45,493 nt of DNA from Planctomycetota bacterium (lineage in GTDB: Bacteria > Planctomycetota > Planctomycetia > Planctomycetales > Planctomycetaceae): assembly GCA_027618475.1 (NCBI GenBank), contig JAQCEJ010000035.1, positions 1-45,493 on the forward strand, read 5' to 3'. The translations under genes and the position numbers were made by a program. Shown here in pieces: positions 34,520 to 41,536 of the stretch; the first letter of the stretch is position 1, and each line of letters begins with the position of its first letter. The notes under the pieces are model-generated. The model saw nothing but the letters and a program-made list of their open reading frames with translations. It made no database searches and was not told the origin of the DNA.

Positions 34520-35800
34520 ATGCTCGATCTCCAATTCGTCTGCGACAACCGCACCGAGGTTGAATCCAATTGTGCCAACCGCGGCATTACCGTTGATCTC
34601 AACCGTATCCTTGCGCTGCGGGATCAACGCAATCAACTGATCGCGGCGACCGACCAGCTTCGGCACGATCAAAAAGACCTTTCCGCACAAATTCCTAAGG
34701 AAAAAGACCCGCAACACAAGCAGGCTTTGATCGCCAAAGGAAAAGAACTCCGCGAACAGATCGCCGCCAATGAAGAGAAACTCCGCGATGCCGAGACGGG
34801 ACTGAAGGAAGAGATGATGCGTCTGCCGAATATGACGCATCCCGATGCCCCTGTCGCCACGGATGAAACCGGCAGCGTCACGCTTCGGCATTGGGGAGAG
34901 GCACCGAAGTTCAGCTTCAAGCCGCTCGATCACGTCGCGATCGCCGAGAAGCTCGACCTGATCGATTTCGAAGCGGGAACCCGCGTCGCCGGGCACGGGT
35001 TTTATTATCTCAAGAACGAAGCGGTGCTGCTCGAACAGGCCCTCGTGAACTTTGCCTTGCAGAAGCTCCGCAAGAAGGGATTTACGCTTTACAGCACCCC
35101 CGATCTCGCGAAAGACGAAGTGCTTGAAGGGATCGGTTTCGCTCCGCGTGGACCCGAGACGCAAATCTATTCGATTCAAAACTCCGACCTCAGCCTCGTC
35201 GCGACGGCGGAGATCACGCTCGGCGGTGCCCTCAAAGATCAAATCCTCGACGCCGACAAATTGCCGATGAAATTCGCCGGGTTATCGCATTGCTTCCGCA
35301 CCGAAGCCGGAGCCCACGGCCGGGCGACACGCGGCATCTATCGTGTGCATCAATTCACCAAGGTCGAGATGTTCGGCTTCACCGGCCCCGACGTCGCTGA
35401 ATCGGACAAGCTGCACCAGGAAATCGTCGCCATCGAAGAAGAAATTTTCCAGGAACTCAAAATTCATTACCGCGTCATCGACACCGCCAGCGACGATCTC
35501 GGCGGCCCCGCCTACCGCAAGTTCGACCTCGAAGCCTGGATGCCCGGTCGCGGCGATGCCGGCGAATATGGCGAAGTGACCAGCGCCTCGAACTGCACCG
35601 ACTATCAAGCGAGACGCTTAGGCATCCGCTGCCGCACTCCCGAAAAGAAGGGAACCCAATTCGTCCACACCCTCAACGGCACGGCGATCTCGATCGCCAG
35701 AGCCATCATCGCGGTGCTGGAGAATTACCAGCAGGAGGATGGTTCGGTCGTGGTTCCGGAAGTGCTCAGGCCGTGGGTCGGGGAAGAGCGGATTGGGTAA
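34520..35800 (+). CDS. serS: Seryl-tRNA synthetase
   Basis: 426 residues, the normal length. The N-terminal antiparallel coiled-coil arm (about 25-105, rich in Gln, Lys, Glu) binds the long variable arm of tRNA-Ser. The class II catalytic core follows: motif 2 GLSHCFRTEAGAHGRATRG, then IYRVHQFTKVEMF, and motif 3 with LNGTAISIARAIIAVLENYQ. EVTSASNCTDYQARRLGIR is the serine-binding TxE/SNC region typical of SerRS. It charges tRNA-Ser with serine. The start has no clear ribosome-binding site (ACACCTCC precedes ATG). Probably its own transcription unit after the 34374-34482 palindrome. Confidence 0.97.
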   Translation: MLDLQFVCDNRTEVESNCANRGITVDLNRILALRDQRNQLIAATDQLRHDQKDLSAQIPKEKDPQHKQALIAKGKELREQIAANEEKLRDAETGLKEEMMRLPNMTHPDAPVATDETGSVTLRHWGEAPKFSFKPLDHVAIAEKLDLIDFEAGTRVAGHGFYYLKNEAVLLEQALVNFALQKLRKKGFTLYSTPDLAKDEVLEGIGFAPRGPETQIYSIQNSDLSLVATAEITLGGALKDQILDADKLPMKFAGLSHCFRTEAGAHGRATRGIYRVHQFTKVEMFGFTGPDVAESDKLHQEIVAIEEEIFQELKIHYRVIDTASDDLGGPAYRKFDLEAWMPGRGDAGEYGEVTSASNCTDYQARRLGIRCRTPEKKGTQFVHTLNGTAISIARAIIAVLENYQQEDGSVVVPEVLRPWVGEERIG

Positions 35801-36111
35801 GGGGGTGGTGTGCGGACAACGATGGGGTGATCGAGTGCTGGAGAGTTCCTCATGCCGCCTGCGTCCTTTCCAAATCTTCGCCGGTCTGTCTCGCCCTTCA
35901 TCCTTCCGGAGCCGGTTGCGCCACGGCGTGAAAATGGGAAGTTTTTAAGCCCTTGCACCGCGGAATGAATCATCGCAAACCATGTTTGAAGTTGCAAAAC
36001 GGGCTCGAAATGCGCGCAAAATGAGGTCTCGCGCGCGGTTCGCGCTCACTTCGGAGCCAAAAATTGGCATTTTTGCGCGCTTTTGCGCAGATTTTGCACA
36101 TTCATAAACAA

Positions 36112-36264
36112 TTATGTGAACCCAGCCGCCTGTTTGATCAATTCCCCTCCGCGCAACCAGAGAGCGATAGAGGTGCTGATCTTTCGCGCCTCTTCCCATT
36201 GCTGTTTGGGAATGGAAGAGTCGATGGGACGCTGATTCAGCAAGAGAAAAATGCTACCCTCCAT
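36112..36264 (-). CDS. Possible 50-residue small protein (uncertain)
   Basis: A minus-strand frame from ATG 36264 to TAA 36112. Its sequence has protein-like character: a hydrophobic start, then PKQQWEEARKISTSIALWLR and GGELIKQAAGFT, an amphipathic helix with balanced charge. There is no ribosome-binding site, no family was recognised, and it lies in repeat-rich DNA. It could be a gene remnant or chance. Confidence 0.25.
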   Translation of the reverse strand: MEGSIFLLLNQRPIDSSIPKQQWEEARKISTSIALWLRGGELIKQAAGFT

Positions 36265-36444
36265 TTCGCATGAGATGAGGAAAGAAAATCGAAGGCCACG
36301 GACCTAGTCGATGACTTGTGAGGAGGGCCGACAGACTGGGGCCATGAACTCGTTTCGAAGCATGGCCGATCATCGCGAACTCGTCGCGTCAACACGCGCC
36401 CGCCGATGCGCGCCCCAGCCACCCACCGACATTCCATTGTGGCT

Positions 36445-36480
36445 GGCCTCTGCGAGGCCGGACCGAGATAAAGACCTCAG
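36445..36480 (+). repeat. Dispersed palindromic repeat, copy 3
   Basis: GGCCTC-tgc-GAGGCC (36445-36459) is followed by GGACCGAG and, after five bases, GACCTCAG. This is the same order as 25756-25792, with the second stem degenerate. Confidence 0.65.
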
Positions 36481-36836
36481 CTGCGAAAGCCAATCCCCTC
36501 TTCACCTCTCCCCGCGGGAGAGTTCGGCGGCAACGCCGCCGGGTGAGGGGAGGAAGGGACGTCGATCCGTCATTGCCCATCATCGAACGTCAAACGCGCC
36601 CCTCACCGCCGACTTCCCAATGATAGACTTGACCGACCGACAACGCCCGGTTCTAATCATGGTGCTGATCATTTGTTGCAAGTCAGTCACGGTCGCGATC
36701 CGAGTCACCGACATGAACACAGTCCCGTCGTACTTTCTTAAAATTGATATCCCAACCACCCGATGTTGTGGGGTTCCACTTCTGAATGGATCTGTTTTGA
36801 AGTTGTATCGATCACGGCTGCCCTGTGATCACAATC

Positions 36837-36843
36837 GTTAGGC
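36837..36843 (+). other. Integron core-site-like heptamer (GTTAGGC)
   Basis: GTTAGGC fits the integron insertion-site consensus GTTRRRY. It is ten bases before the start of an orphan gene and is the complement of GCCTAAC found just after that gene. A full upstream attC fold is not obvious; the best partner is a CCCAACC at 36751-36757, one mismatch from ideal. Confidence 0.4.
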
Positions 36844-36852
36844 GGCAAGTCC

Positions 36853-37140
36853 ATGGATTCGCTAACTCACAATCAGATGGCCGACATGCTCCGTAAACTT
36901 GGAGCTGACACAAGCTTTCCAGACATCCATCACTTCGCCAGCAAAAGTTTTTCTACTCGACCTCGCTCACTCCATAGCTTCTGCGTCTACTGTGATCGTG
37001 TCAATGTCTTAGAGATGAACGGAGAGAATCGGCAGACGATCAGACGCGCGATAGATTTTGCCAAGCGGCTTCAACGGCGTGTTCCCCGTGAGCAAGCCCT
37101 TGCGGAAGCCTGGAAGAACTACCCGCTCGTTACGCGGTAG
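36853..37140 (+). CDS. Orphan 95-residue protein in a cassette-like unit
   Basis: 95 residues from ATG 36853. No domain was recognised. It has a polar N-terminal part with Cys in FCVYCDRVNVLEM and a basic helical C-terminal half, NRQTIRRAIDFAKRLQRRVP then REQALAEAWKNYPLVTR. The gene is tightly framed: the core-like GTTAGGC ends nine bases before the start, and GCCTAAC begins two bases after the stop. That is how integron gene cassettes are packed (established for cassettes; applied here by inference). No strong ribosome-binding site is seen. It could instead be an ordinary hypothetical gene between repeats. Confidence 0.6.
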   Translation: MDSLTHNQMADMLRKLGADTSFPDIHHFASKSFSTRPRSLHSFCVYCDRVNVLEMNGENRQTIRRAIDFAKRLQRRVPREQALAEAWKNYPLVTR

Positions 37141-37142
37141 CC

Positions 37143-37165
37143 GCCTAACCACTTGCTGGAGCCCC
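37143..37165 (+). other. attC-like left half (GCCTAAC and following arm)
   Basis: GCCTAAC (RYYYAAC consensus) is followed by CACTTGCTGGAGCCCC, which looks like the first arm of an attC site. The expected returning arm ending GTTRRRY is missing; a palindromic repeat (37182-37229) takes its place. Together with 36837-36846 it forms a perfect 10-base inverted repeat, GTTAGGCGGC / GCCGCCTAAC, around the orphan gene. Confidence 0.4.
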
Positions 37166-37181
37166 GTAGTACAGACTCATC

Positions 37182-37229
37182 GCCTGACGAATTATGAAAG
37201 GCTTGCATTCGTCAGGCAGAATGCCTGAC
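37182..37229. repeat. Compound palindrome GCCTGAC/GTCAGGC
   Basis: GCCTGACGAAT (37182-37192) pairs perfectly with ATTCGTCAGGC (37207-37217). The second arm can alternatively pair as GTCAGGC-agaat-GCCTGAC (37211-37229). The two hairpins are mutually exclusive. This is probably a dispersed repeat; it lies just upstream of the GYF_2 gene. Confidence 0.6.
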
Positions 37230-37258
37230 CTACAAGAACTTTTATGAGGGACTCATCA

Positions 37259-37855
37259 ATGCAACCAGAATGGGTTTATAAAGATCATCTAACCGGAAAA
37301 ACTTACGGGCCGTTTCCGTTTGAGTTGCTCCAACAGTGTGCCGCTCGGGGAAAAGTGACCCCCAAAACCCAAGTTAGAAAAGAGGGAGAAGAATTTTGGA
37401 AAGCGGCAGAAGAGGTCGAGAATCTGAACTTTTCTACTGATGTTCCCGAAGACGATTTGCAGAAGACAATTGAGTTTCAATGCAAATGTGGAGCCTCATA
37501 CAGAGTATCAGCCGAGAAAGCGGGGAAGAAGATTAGATGCCGAAAATGCAAGCAGAGCTTAATGATCCCTGACGAAATGGAGGCGTTCCAAAAAGAGATG
37601 CAGGCAAGAGATAAGAGCGGGGAGTTTTACGACATTCAAACTCAAGTTGTCAGCTATTGGCTTGGCTTGATTGGATTTTCTGCTGTTTATCTTTTTTTCA
37701 AATTCTATTTTGGTGGGATTCCCATCTATATCGTCCGCAGGTTAACGGTGGAAGATTTTGCTGAAATCGGAATCCTTGTATTCGCGATATTTGCCACCTA
37801 TCACAGCGTCAAGGCTTATAGGATATTCAGAGCCGCTAAAGAACTTTCAGAGTGA
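37259..37855 (+). CDS. GYF_2 (DUF4339) / zinc-ribbon / two-helix membrane protein
   Basis: 198 residues from ATG 37259, with GAGGG eight bases upstream; ATG 37244 is an alternative lacking a site. Residues 1-50 form a GYF_2 domain: EWVYKDHLTGKTYGPFPFEL, the Gly-rich turn and EEFWKAAEEVENL. Residues about 72-100 are a four-cysteine zinc ribbon: FQCKCGASYRVSAEKAGKKI followed by RCRKCKQSL. Two membrane helices follow (about 128-152 and 170-188). GYF_2 domains are thought to bind peptides and are common at the N-terminus of bacterial membrane proteins. Codon use is more A/T-rich than the flanking genes, suggesting recent acquisition. Function unknown. Confidence 0.8.
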   Translation: MQPEWVYKDHLTGKTYGPFPFELLQQCAARGKVTPKTQVRKEGEEFWKAAEEVENLNFSTDVPEDDLQKTIEFQCKCGASYRVSAEKAGKKIRCRKCKQSLMIPDEMEAFQKEMQARDKSGEFYDIQTQVVSYWLGLIGFSAVYLFFKFYFGGIPIYIVRRLTVEDFAEIGILVFAIFATYHSVKAYRIFRAAKELSE

Positions 37856-37895
37856 ATAACGATCTGTCATCCATCTCGAAAAAACAGCGACGTAG

Positions 37896-37922
37896 GCTGG
37901 GTAGACCAACGGGATACCCAGC
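37896..37922. repeat. Palindromic repeat GCTGGGT/ACCCAGC
   Basis: GCTGGGT (37896-37902) and ACCCAGC (37916-37922) are exact complements. A second related pair (TGCTGGGTTACG near 37946 and GCTAACCCCGCC near 37966) follows. The look is that of a dispersed intergenic repeat. Confidence 0.55.
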
Positions 37923-38101
37923 ACAATTGCGGTTTCAACTTCCCGCTGCTGGGTTACGCTAAAAGCTAACCCCGCCTTCATCGACGGGAGGTGATCGAGT
38001 CCCCGTCGATTCGTTCTTCCGGAGAGACCCATCGACCGGCTGCCGGTATTGAGCCCTCTTCCGCCGGAGTTCGTTGTCATGCACGATTTGAAGTGAAGGG
38101 C

Positions 38102-38124
38102 ACTGCTGGGCGAGCCAGCAGTGA
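38102..38124 (-). terminator. 9-bp perfect hairpin downstream of cpaE
   Basis: CACTGCTGG-gcgag-CCAGCAGTG is perfectly paired. It lies about 45 bases past the cpaE stop and could end the tad transcript, but no T tract follows on the minus strand. It may equally be a dispersed palindromic repeat. Confidence 0.4.
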
Positions 38125-38169
38125 CACGCAACACACACGCACGCAACGCTCATCGTCGGGGTGAGTCGG

Positions 38170-39381
38170 TTACTTTGGGGCTCCCCCCAGGAAGCTGAAG
38201 AGGCCGCGCTTCTTTTTGGCCTCTTCGCTGGTGGTCTCCTCCGTCACCTGGCCGTCCAGCAGTATGGCGAATTGTTCGAAGGCTCGGGTGAGTTTTCCCT
38301 TCGGGGCCTGCACGATCAGCGGCACGCCGTTGTTGCGCGACTCGACCATCGTGGCGTAGTCGTTGGGGAGCTGAAAGAAGATTTCGCGACCGATGGTTTC
38401 GGTCGCCTTGTTGAGGCTGATCTGCGTTTCGTCGAGACCCATGCGGTTGACGACGACTTTGACCTTGGAAATCAGCTTTTCGTATCGTTCGAGAAACTGC
38501 AGCAGGCGGACAACGTTCCGCAGGCATGGCAAGTCGAGCTGGGTGACTACGACGATCGAATCGGCAATCTCCAACGCCGCCACATCGAGCGGATTGTAGC
38601 TCTTGCTGACGTCGATGATCAGATGCGAAAAGGTCGACTTCAACAGCGAGATCACCCGTTTGAGTTCGTCGGGCGTGATCGGCGCGCGGTCTTCGATTTC
38701 GACGGGACGCGGCAGCAGGCAGGGGCCGCTGTCGTGCTTCGTGAGCGATCGCTTAAGCAACGAATAGTCGAGCCGCGTGATGTTTTCGGCAACATCCTGA
38801 ATCGTGTAATCGGGAATGATATCGAGCCAGACGTCGGCGTCTCCCATCGCCAGGTCGAGATCGATAATGGCAACGGTATTTGAATCGCGTTGAGCGAGAG
38901 CACAGGCAAGATTGATGCTCAGCGACGTGCAGCCGACTCCGCCGCTGACGCCGCAGACCGTGATAATTTGCGTCGGTTTGGAATGGGATTCCCCGGACTG
39001 TCCCCCCTTCTGGAGGCGAATGCGGTCGATCGCGGCGAGAAAATCGTCGATTTTGAGTGGCGAGTTCAGAAACTCTTTGGCCCCGTTGCGAATCGCCTGC
39101 AGGATCAGGCTTCCTTCCTGCGAACTGCTGGTCACAAAGACATTGCAATGCGGCAGATCGTGAACGATTTTCGCGACTAGCTGTAATCCGGCAGTGGGAT
39201 CGGCGTCGATGGCCACGAGAGCGATATCGGGTTGCGTCTGCACGACGACATCGGGAAAGAACTCGTAGCGCGAGCTTTCGGCTTCGAGCCAGACGATATC
39301 GATACCCAGCAGCAGTTTCTTGAGCATGCCCCGAGAGCTGTCGTTGGGATCAACCAGCGCTATACGAAACATACTTTTCAT
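38170..39381 (-). CDS. cpaE: CpaE/TadZ-type pilus-assembly ATPase-like protein
   Basis: 403 residues. Residues about 5-125 form a response-regulator-like receiver fold (FRIALVDPNDSSRGMLKKLL). Residues 135-370 form a MinD/ParA-like P-loop domain: GVSGGVGCTSLSINLACALA, VAIIDLDLAMGDADVWLDI, HLIIDVSKSYNPLDVAAL, DSIVVVTQLDLPCLRNV and KVKVVVNRMG. The deviant Walker A (SGGVGCTS, 146-153) lacks both lysines of the usual KGGxGKT, as in other atypical TadZ proteins, so ATP hydrolysis is doubtful. TadZ/CpaE helps place the Tad pilus machine at the pole. It is the last tad gene here; cpaF, tadB and tadC do not follow. Confidence 0.9.
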   Translation of the reverse strand: MKSMFRIALVDPNDSSRGMLKKLLLGIDIVWLEAESSRYEFFPDVVVQTQPDIALVAIDADPTAGLQLVAKIVHDLPHCNVFVTSSSQEGSLILQAIRNGAKEFLNSPLKIDDFLAAIDRIRLQKGGQSGESHSKPTQIITVCGVSGGVGCTSLSINLACALAQRDSNTVAIIDLDLAMGDADVWLDIIPDYTIQDVAENITRLDYSLLKRSLTKHDSGPCLLPRPVEIEDRAPITPDELKRVISLLKSTFSHLIIDVSKSYNPLDVAALEIADSIVVVTQLDLPCLRNVVRLLQFLERYEKLISKVKVVVNRMGLDETQISLNKATETIGREIFFQLPNDYATMVESRNNGVPLIVQAPKGKLTRAFEQFAILLDGQVTEETTSEEAKKKRGLFSFLGGAPK

Positions 39382-39506
39382 GATTCGGCAACATTCTTAA
39401 GCATATGGAATTCAGGTCGTGGTGTGTGAAACGAAACGTGATACTGTCGTTTTGAGGTGTTATTCTGGGTTGACGTCAGTCGTGCGAGAGACTTCGGACG
39501 ACTTGA

Positions 39507-41315
39507 TTATTTCGTGCGAGCAGGCTTTCGGCTGAAGAAACTGGAGAACGTTTTCTTTTTCGGAGCGGCGGTTTTCTCGTTTGTCGGTTCTGTTGACGAA
39601 CTGGGAGGAGGCGCTCGCAGACCTCCGGCCTGCTGTACCTGAGAACCGGACGACGGGCTGACGTTCCCGGCGGCAGGAACAACGAGACCAGGCCGTCGGT
39701 TGCCGGGGGGGACGGATCGCTTCGCGTTCGTTCCGTCGAGCGCATCGGTAAACGGGTTTTCGTCGAGGGGCGCGGCCCCTTTCTGTAGGGTCGGTCCGGG
39801 AAGAGCCGGCGATTCGGCTTGTGGCAGAGTCTGCTGGAGATTTCCTGCGGGAACAGGTGTCGGCTCGCCATAGGGTGAGTTGAGGTAAATCGAGTCCTGA
39901 CCGCTGTAATCGTCTTCGCAATCGATGCATTCCGGTCCGTACTTGGGCACTTCGAGCATGCCGTCGATGTAAAATTCGCGATCGACCGGTGTATCGGTGA
40001 ATAACCCCGGTCCTCCCGGCGGAATCTGACTTGAATCGAGGGGGGCGACCAGTTCGGGCGTAATCATGATCACGAGTTCTGTTTCGTTGTCGACGTCGCG
40101 CATCCGGCGAAACGCGGCGCCGATCCAGGGCAATTCGCCGAGAAAGGGGACTTTGTGCGTTTCGGTGGTGCGGCGGTTGTTAATCAGTCCGGCGATCATC
40201 AGCGTCTGGCCGAATTTCATTTCGACCTGAGTCTGCACGCGTCGGGTGGTGAGCCCCGGGACGGTGAAGCCGTTGACTTGAACGGCGTTGGTAAAGTCTC
40301 GTTCGCTCACTTCAGGCATCAGTTCGAGTCTCAGTTTTCCCTGTCCCAGAATCAGCGGTGCGGCTTCGAGTCGCGTGCCGAATTCTTTCCATTTGATTGT
40401 TACCGTTCCCAGACTTTGCGGAACGAGAATGGGGAACTCACCACCTGACAGCAGATTGGCCGGGTGTCCGTTCATCACGACGATCTGCGGCTCGGCGAGA
40501 ATCTGAAACAGATTTTCCTGCTTCAGCATGTCGAGAAACGCATTGACGGTCACGTTGTCATTTGCCAGACCGAGAATGGCCGTCGGATTTCCGAGCGTTG
40601 CTGCGGCGACCGTGGCGCTGGCGGGATTATTCGTAATTCCACCGATACGTACGATGTCACCGGGAGTGCTGGTGAAGAAGTTTTCGCTGCTCCAGCCGGC
40701 AAGGTTCACACCCATGCGCCGAATTTTGCCGCGTTGAACTTCCATCACTTTGACTTTGAGCAGAATCTGCTGAACGCCTCCCACCTGAATCTGGTTCAGC
40801 ACTTTCGAATAGAACTGCTCGGCGATATCGACCATCGCGTTGATGTGTTCGGGTTGAGTGACCCACCCGCTTAGAATGACGTTGTCTTTAACCTTGATGG
40901 CTTTGACATTCGCCGTGGGGAACATCTGATCGAGGTAAGCCTGCAGATGCCGGGCATCGCCGTTGACAAAGACTTCGATTCGATAATGTTTGCCGAATTC
41001 GTCGAAGAGCACGACGGTGGTGACGCCGGGCGTCAAAGCCTGTACGCGAATCTGATGCGCCGAGAGAGCCGTGATGTTGAGAACGCTGGGATCGAAACCG
41101 TCGACGCGCTCGATCTTGGCTTTGAGTTCGAGGACGCGCGAGAATTTCTCGACCAGTTCGATTCGGCTCTTCGGAGTCTCGACCTGCACGATGTCTCGTT
41201 CGGCCGGCGGCTCTTCATCGGGGGATTGAGCGATCGATTCGCTGGAACCCCAGATCAAGACGGCCATCCCCACGACGATCCAGAACGATCGTCGAAATCG
41301 GAGAAATGTCGGCAT
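39507..41315 (-). CDS. cpaC: CpaC/RcpA-type secretin of the Tad/Flp pilus
   Basis: 602 residues, with GAGGTG five bases before ATG 41315. A signal peptide (about 10-30) is followed by a pilus-type N-terminal domain (SRIELVEKFSRVLELKAKIE; VLNITALSAHQIRVQALTPG), a BON-like domain (about 105-170, LSGWVTQPEHINAMVDI), and the secretin core (about 175-440) with FLDMLKQENLFQILAEPQIV, GGEFPILVPQ, VPGLTTRRVQTQVEMKFGQT and VPFLGELPWIGAAFR. This forms the outer-membrane channel for the Flp pilus. The C-terminus is a long disordered Pro/Ser/Gly-rich tail (about 450-602) ending with many basic residues, longer than usual. Confidence 0.95.
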   Translation of the reverse strand: MPTFLRFRRSFWIVVGMAVLIWGSSESIAQSPDEEPPAERDIVQVETPKSRIELVEKFSRVLELKAKIERVDGFDPSVLNITALSAHQIRVQALTPGVTTVVLFDEFGKHYRIEVFVNGDARHLQAYLDQMFPTANVKAIKVKDNVILSGWVTQPEHINAMVDIAEQFYSKVLNQIQVGGVQQILLKVKVMEVQRGKIRRMGVNLAGWSSENFFTSTPGDIVRIGGITNNPASATVAAATLGNPTAILGLANDNVTVNAFLDMLKQENLFQILAEPQIVVMNGHPANLLSGGEFPILVPQSLGTVTIKWKEFGTRLEAAPLILGQGKLRLELMPEVSERDFTNAVQVNGFTVPGLTTRRVQTQVEMKFGQTLMIAGLINNRRTTETHKVPFLGELPWIGAAFRRMRDVDNETELVIMITPELVAPLDSSQIPPGGPGLFTDTPVDREFYIDGMLEVPKYGPECIDCEDDYSGQDSIYLNSPYGEPTPVPAGNLQQTLPQAESPALPGPTLQKGAAPLDENPFTDALDGTNAKRSVPPGNRRPGLVVPAAGNVSPSSGSQVQQAGGLRAPPPSSSTEPTNEKTAAPKKKTFSSFFSRKPARTK

Positions 41316-41472
41316 CCTTGCACCTCATCATTCCTGCCTGTTCAGGCATACGGGCTTAAATTCTCATTTTGCATGGCGGTTTGAACCGCCCGAACGAACA
41401 TCCAGTCTTCGTTCGATTCGATAAGCTCATCAGATAACACAACTCGATCACCGAGCCGGTTTCCGTGTCGTT

Positions 41473-41498
41473 CCGGCGAACGATGACATGTTCGCCGG
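41473..41498. repeat. 9-bp perfect hairpin between cpaB and cpaC
   Basis: CCGGCGAAC (41473-41481) and GTTCGCCGG (41490-41498) flank an 8-base loop. It sits in the 221-base gap between cpaB and cpaC on the tad transcript. There is no T tract, so it more likely affects message processing or stability than termination. Confidence 0.45.
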
Positions 41499-41536
41499 CA
41501 GGGAAGACCGGTCTGCGATCTTGTTGTTTGGGCGTG

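Larger units (their letters stand above)
35801..36852. other. Accessory intergenic zone of repeats between serS and an orphan gene
   Basis: About 1.05 kb with no confident gene. It contains a GCGC-rich structured stretch (35945-36115), a doubtful 50-codon frame (36112-36264, minus), a copy of the GGCCTC/GAGGCC palindrome (36445-36480), a CTCTCCC/GGGAGAG-type repeat (about 36505-36555), an 18-base word identical to part of the IS1380 tail (36632-36649), and a GTTAGGC core-site-like heptamer at 36837. Confidence 0.6.
37856..38169. other. Repeat-bearing intergenic region after the GYF_2 gene
   Basis: 314 bases between convergent genes with no gene. It contains the GCTGGGT/ACCCAGC hairpin (37896-37922) followed by a related TGCTGGGTTACGC...GCTAACCCCGCC half, and the CACTGCTGG/CCAGCAGTG hairpin (38102-38124). 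Confidence 0.65.

Noticed and set aside
35945-36199. 84-codon minus-strand frame after serS
   Set aside because: Overlaps the GCGC-rich structured stretch and has no protein-like pattern.
36311-36841. 176-codon plus-strand frame in the accessory zone
   Set aside because: It runs through several palindromic repeats and changes character along its length; the frame is most likely chance.
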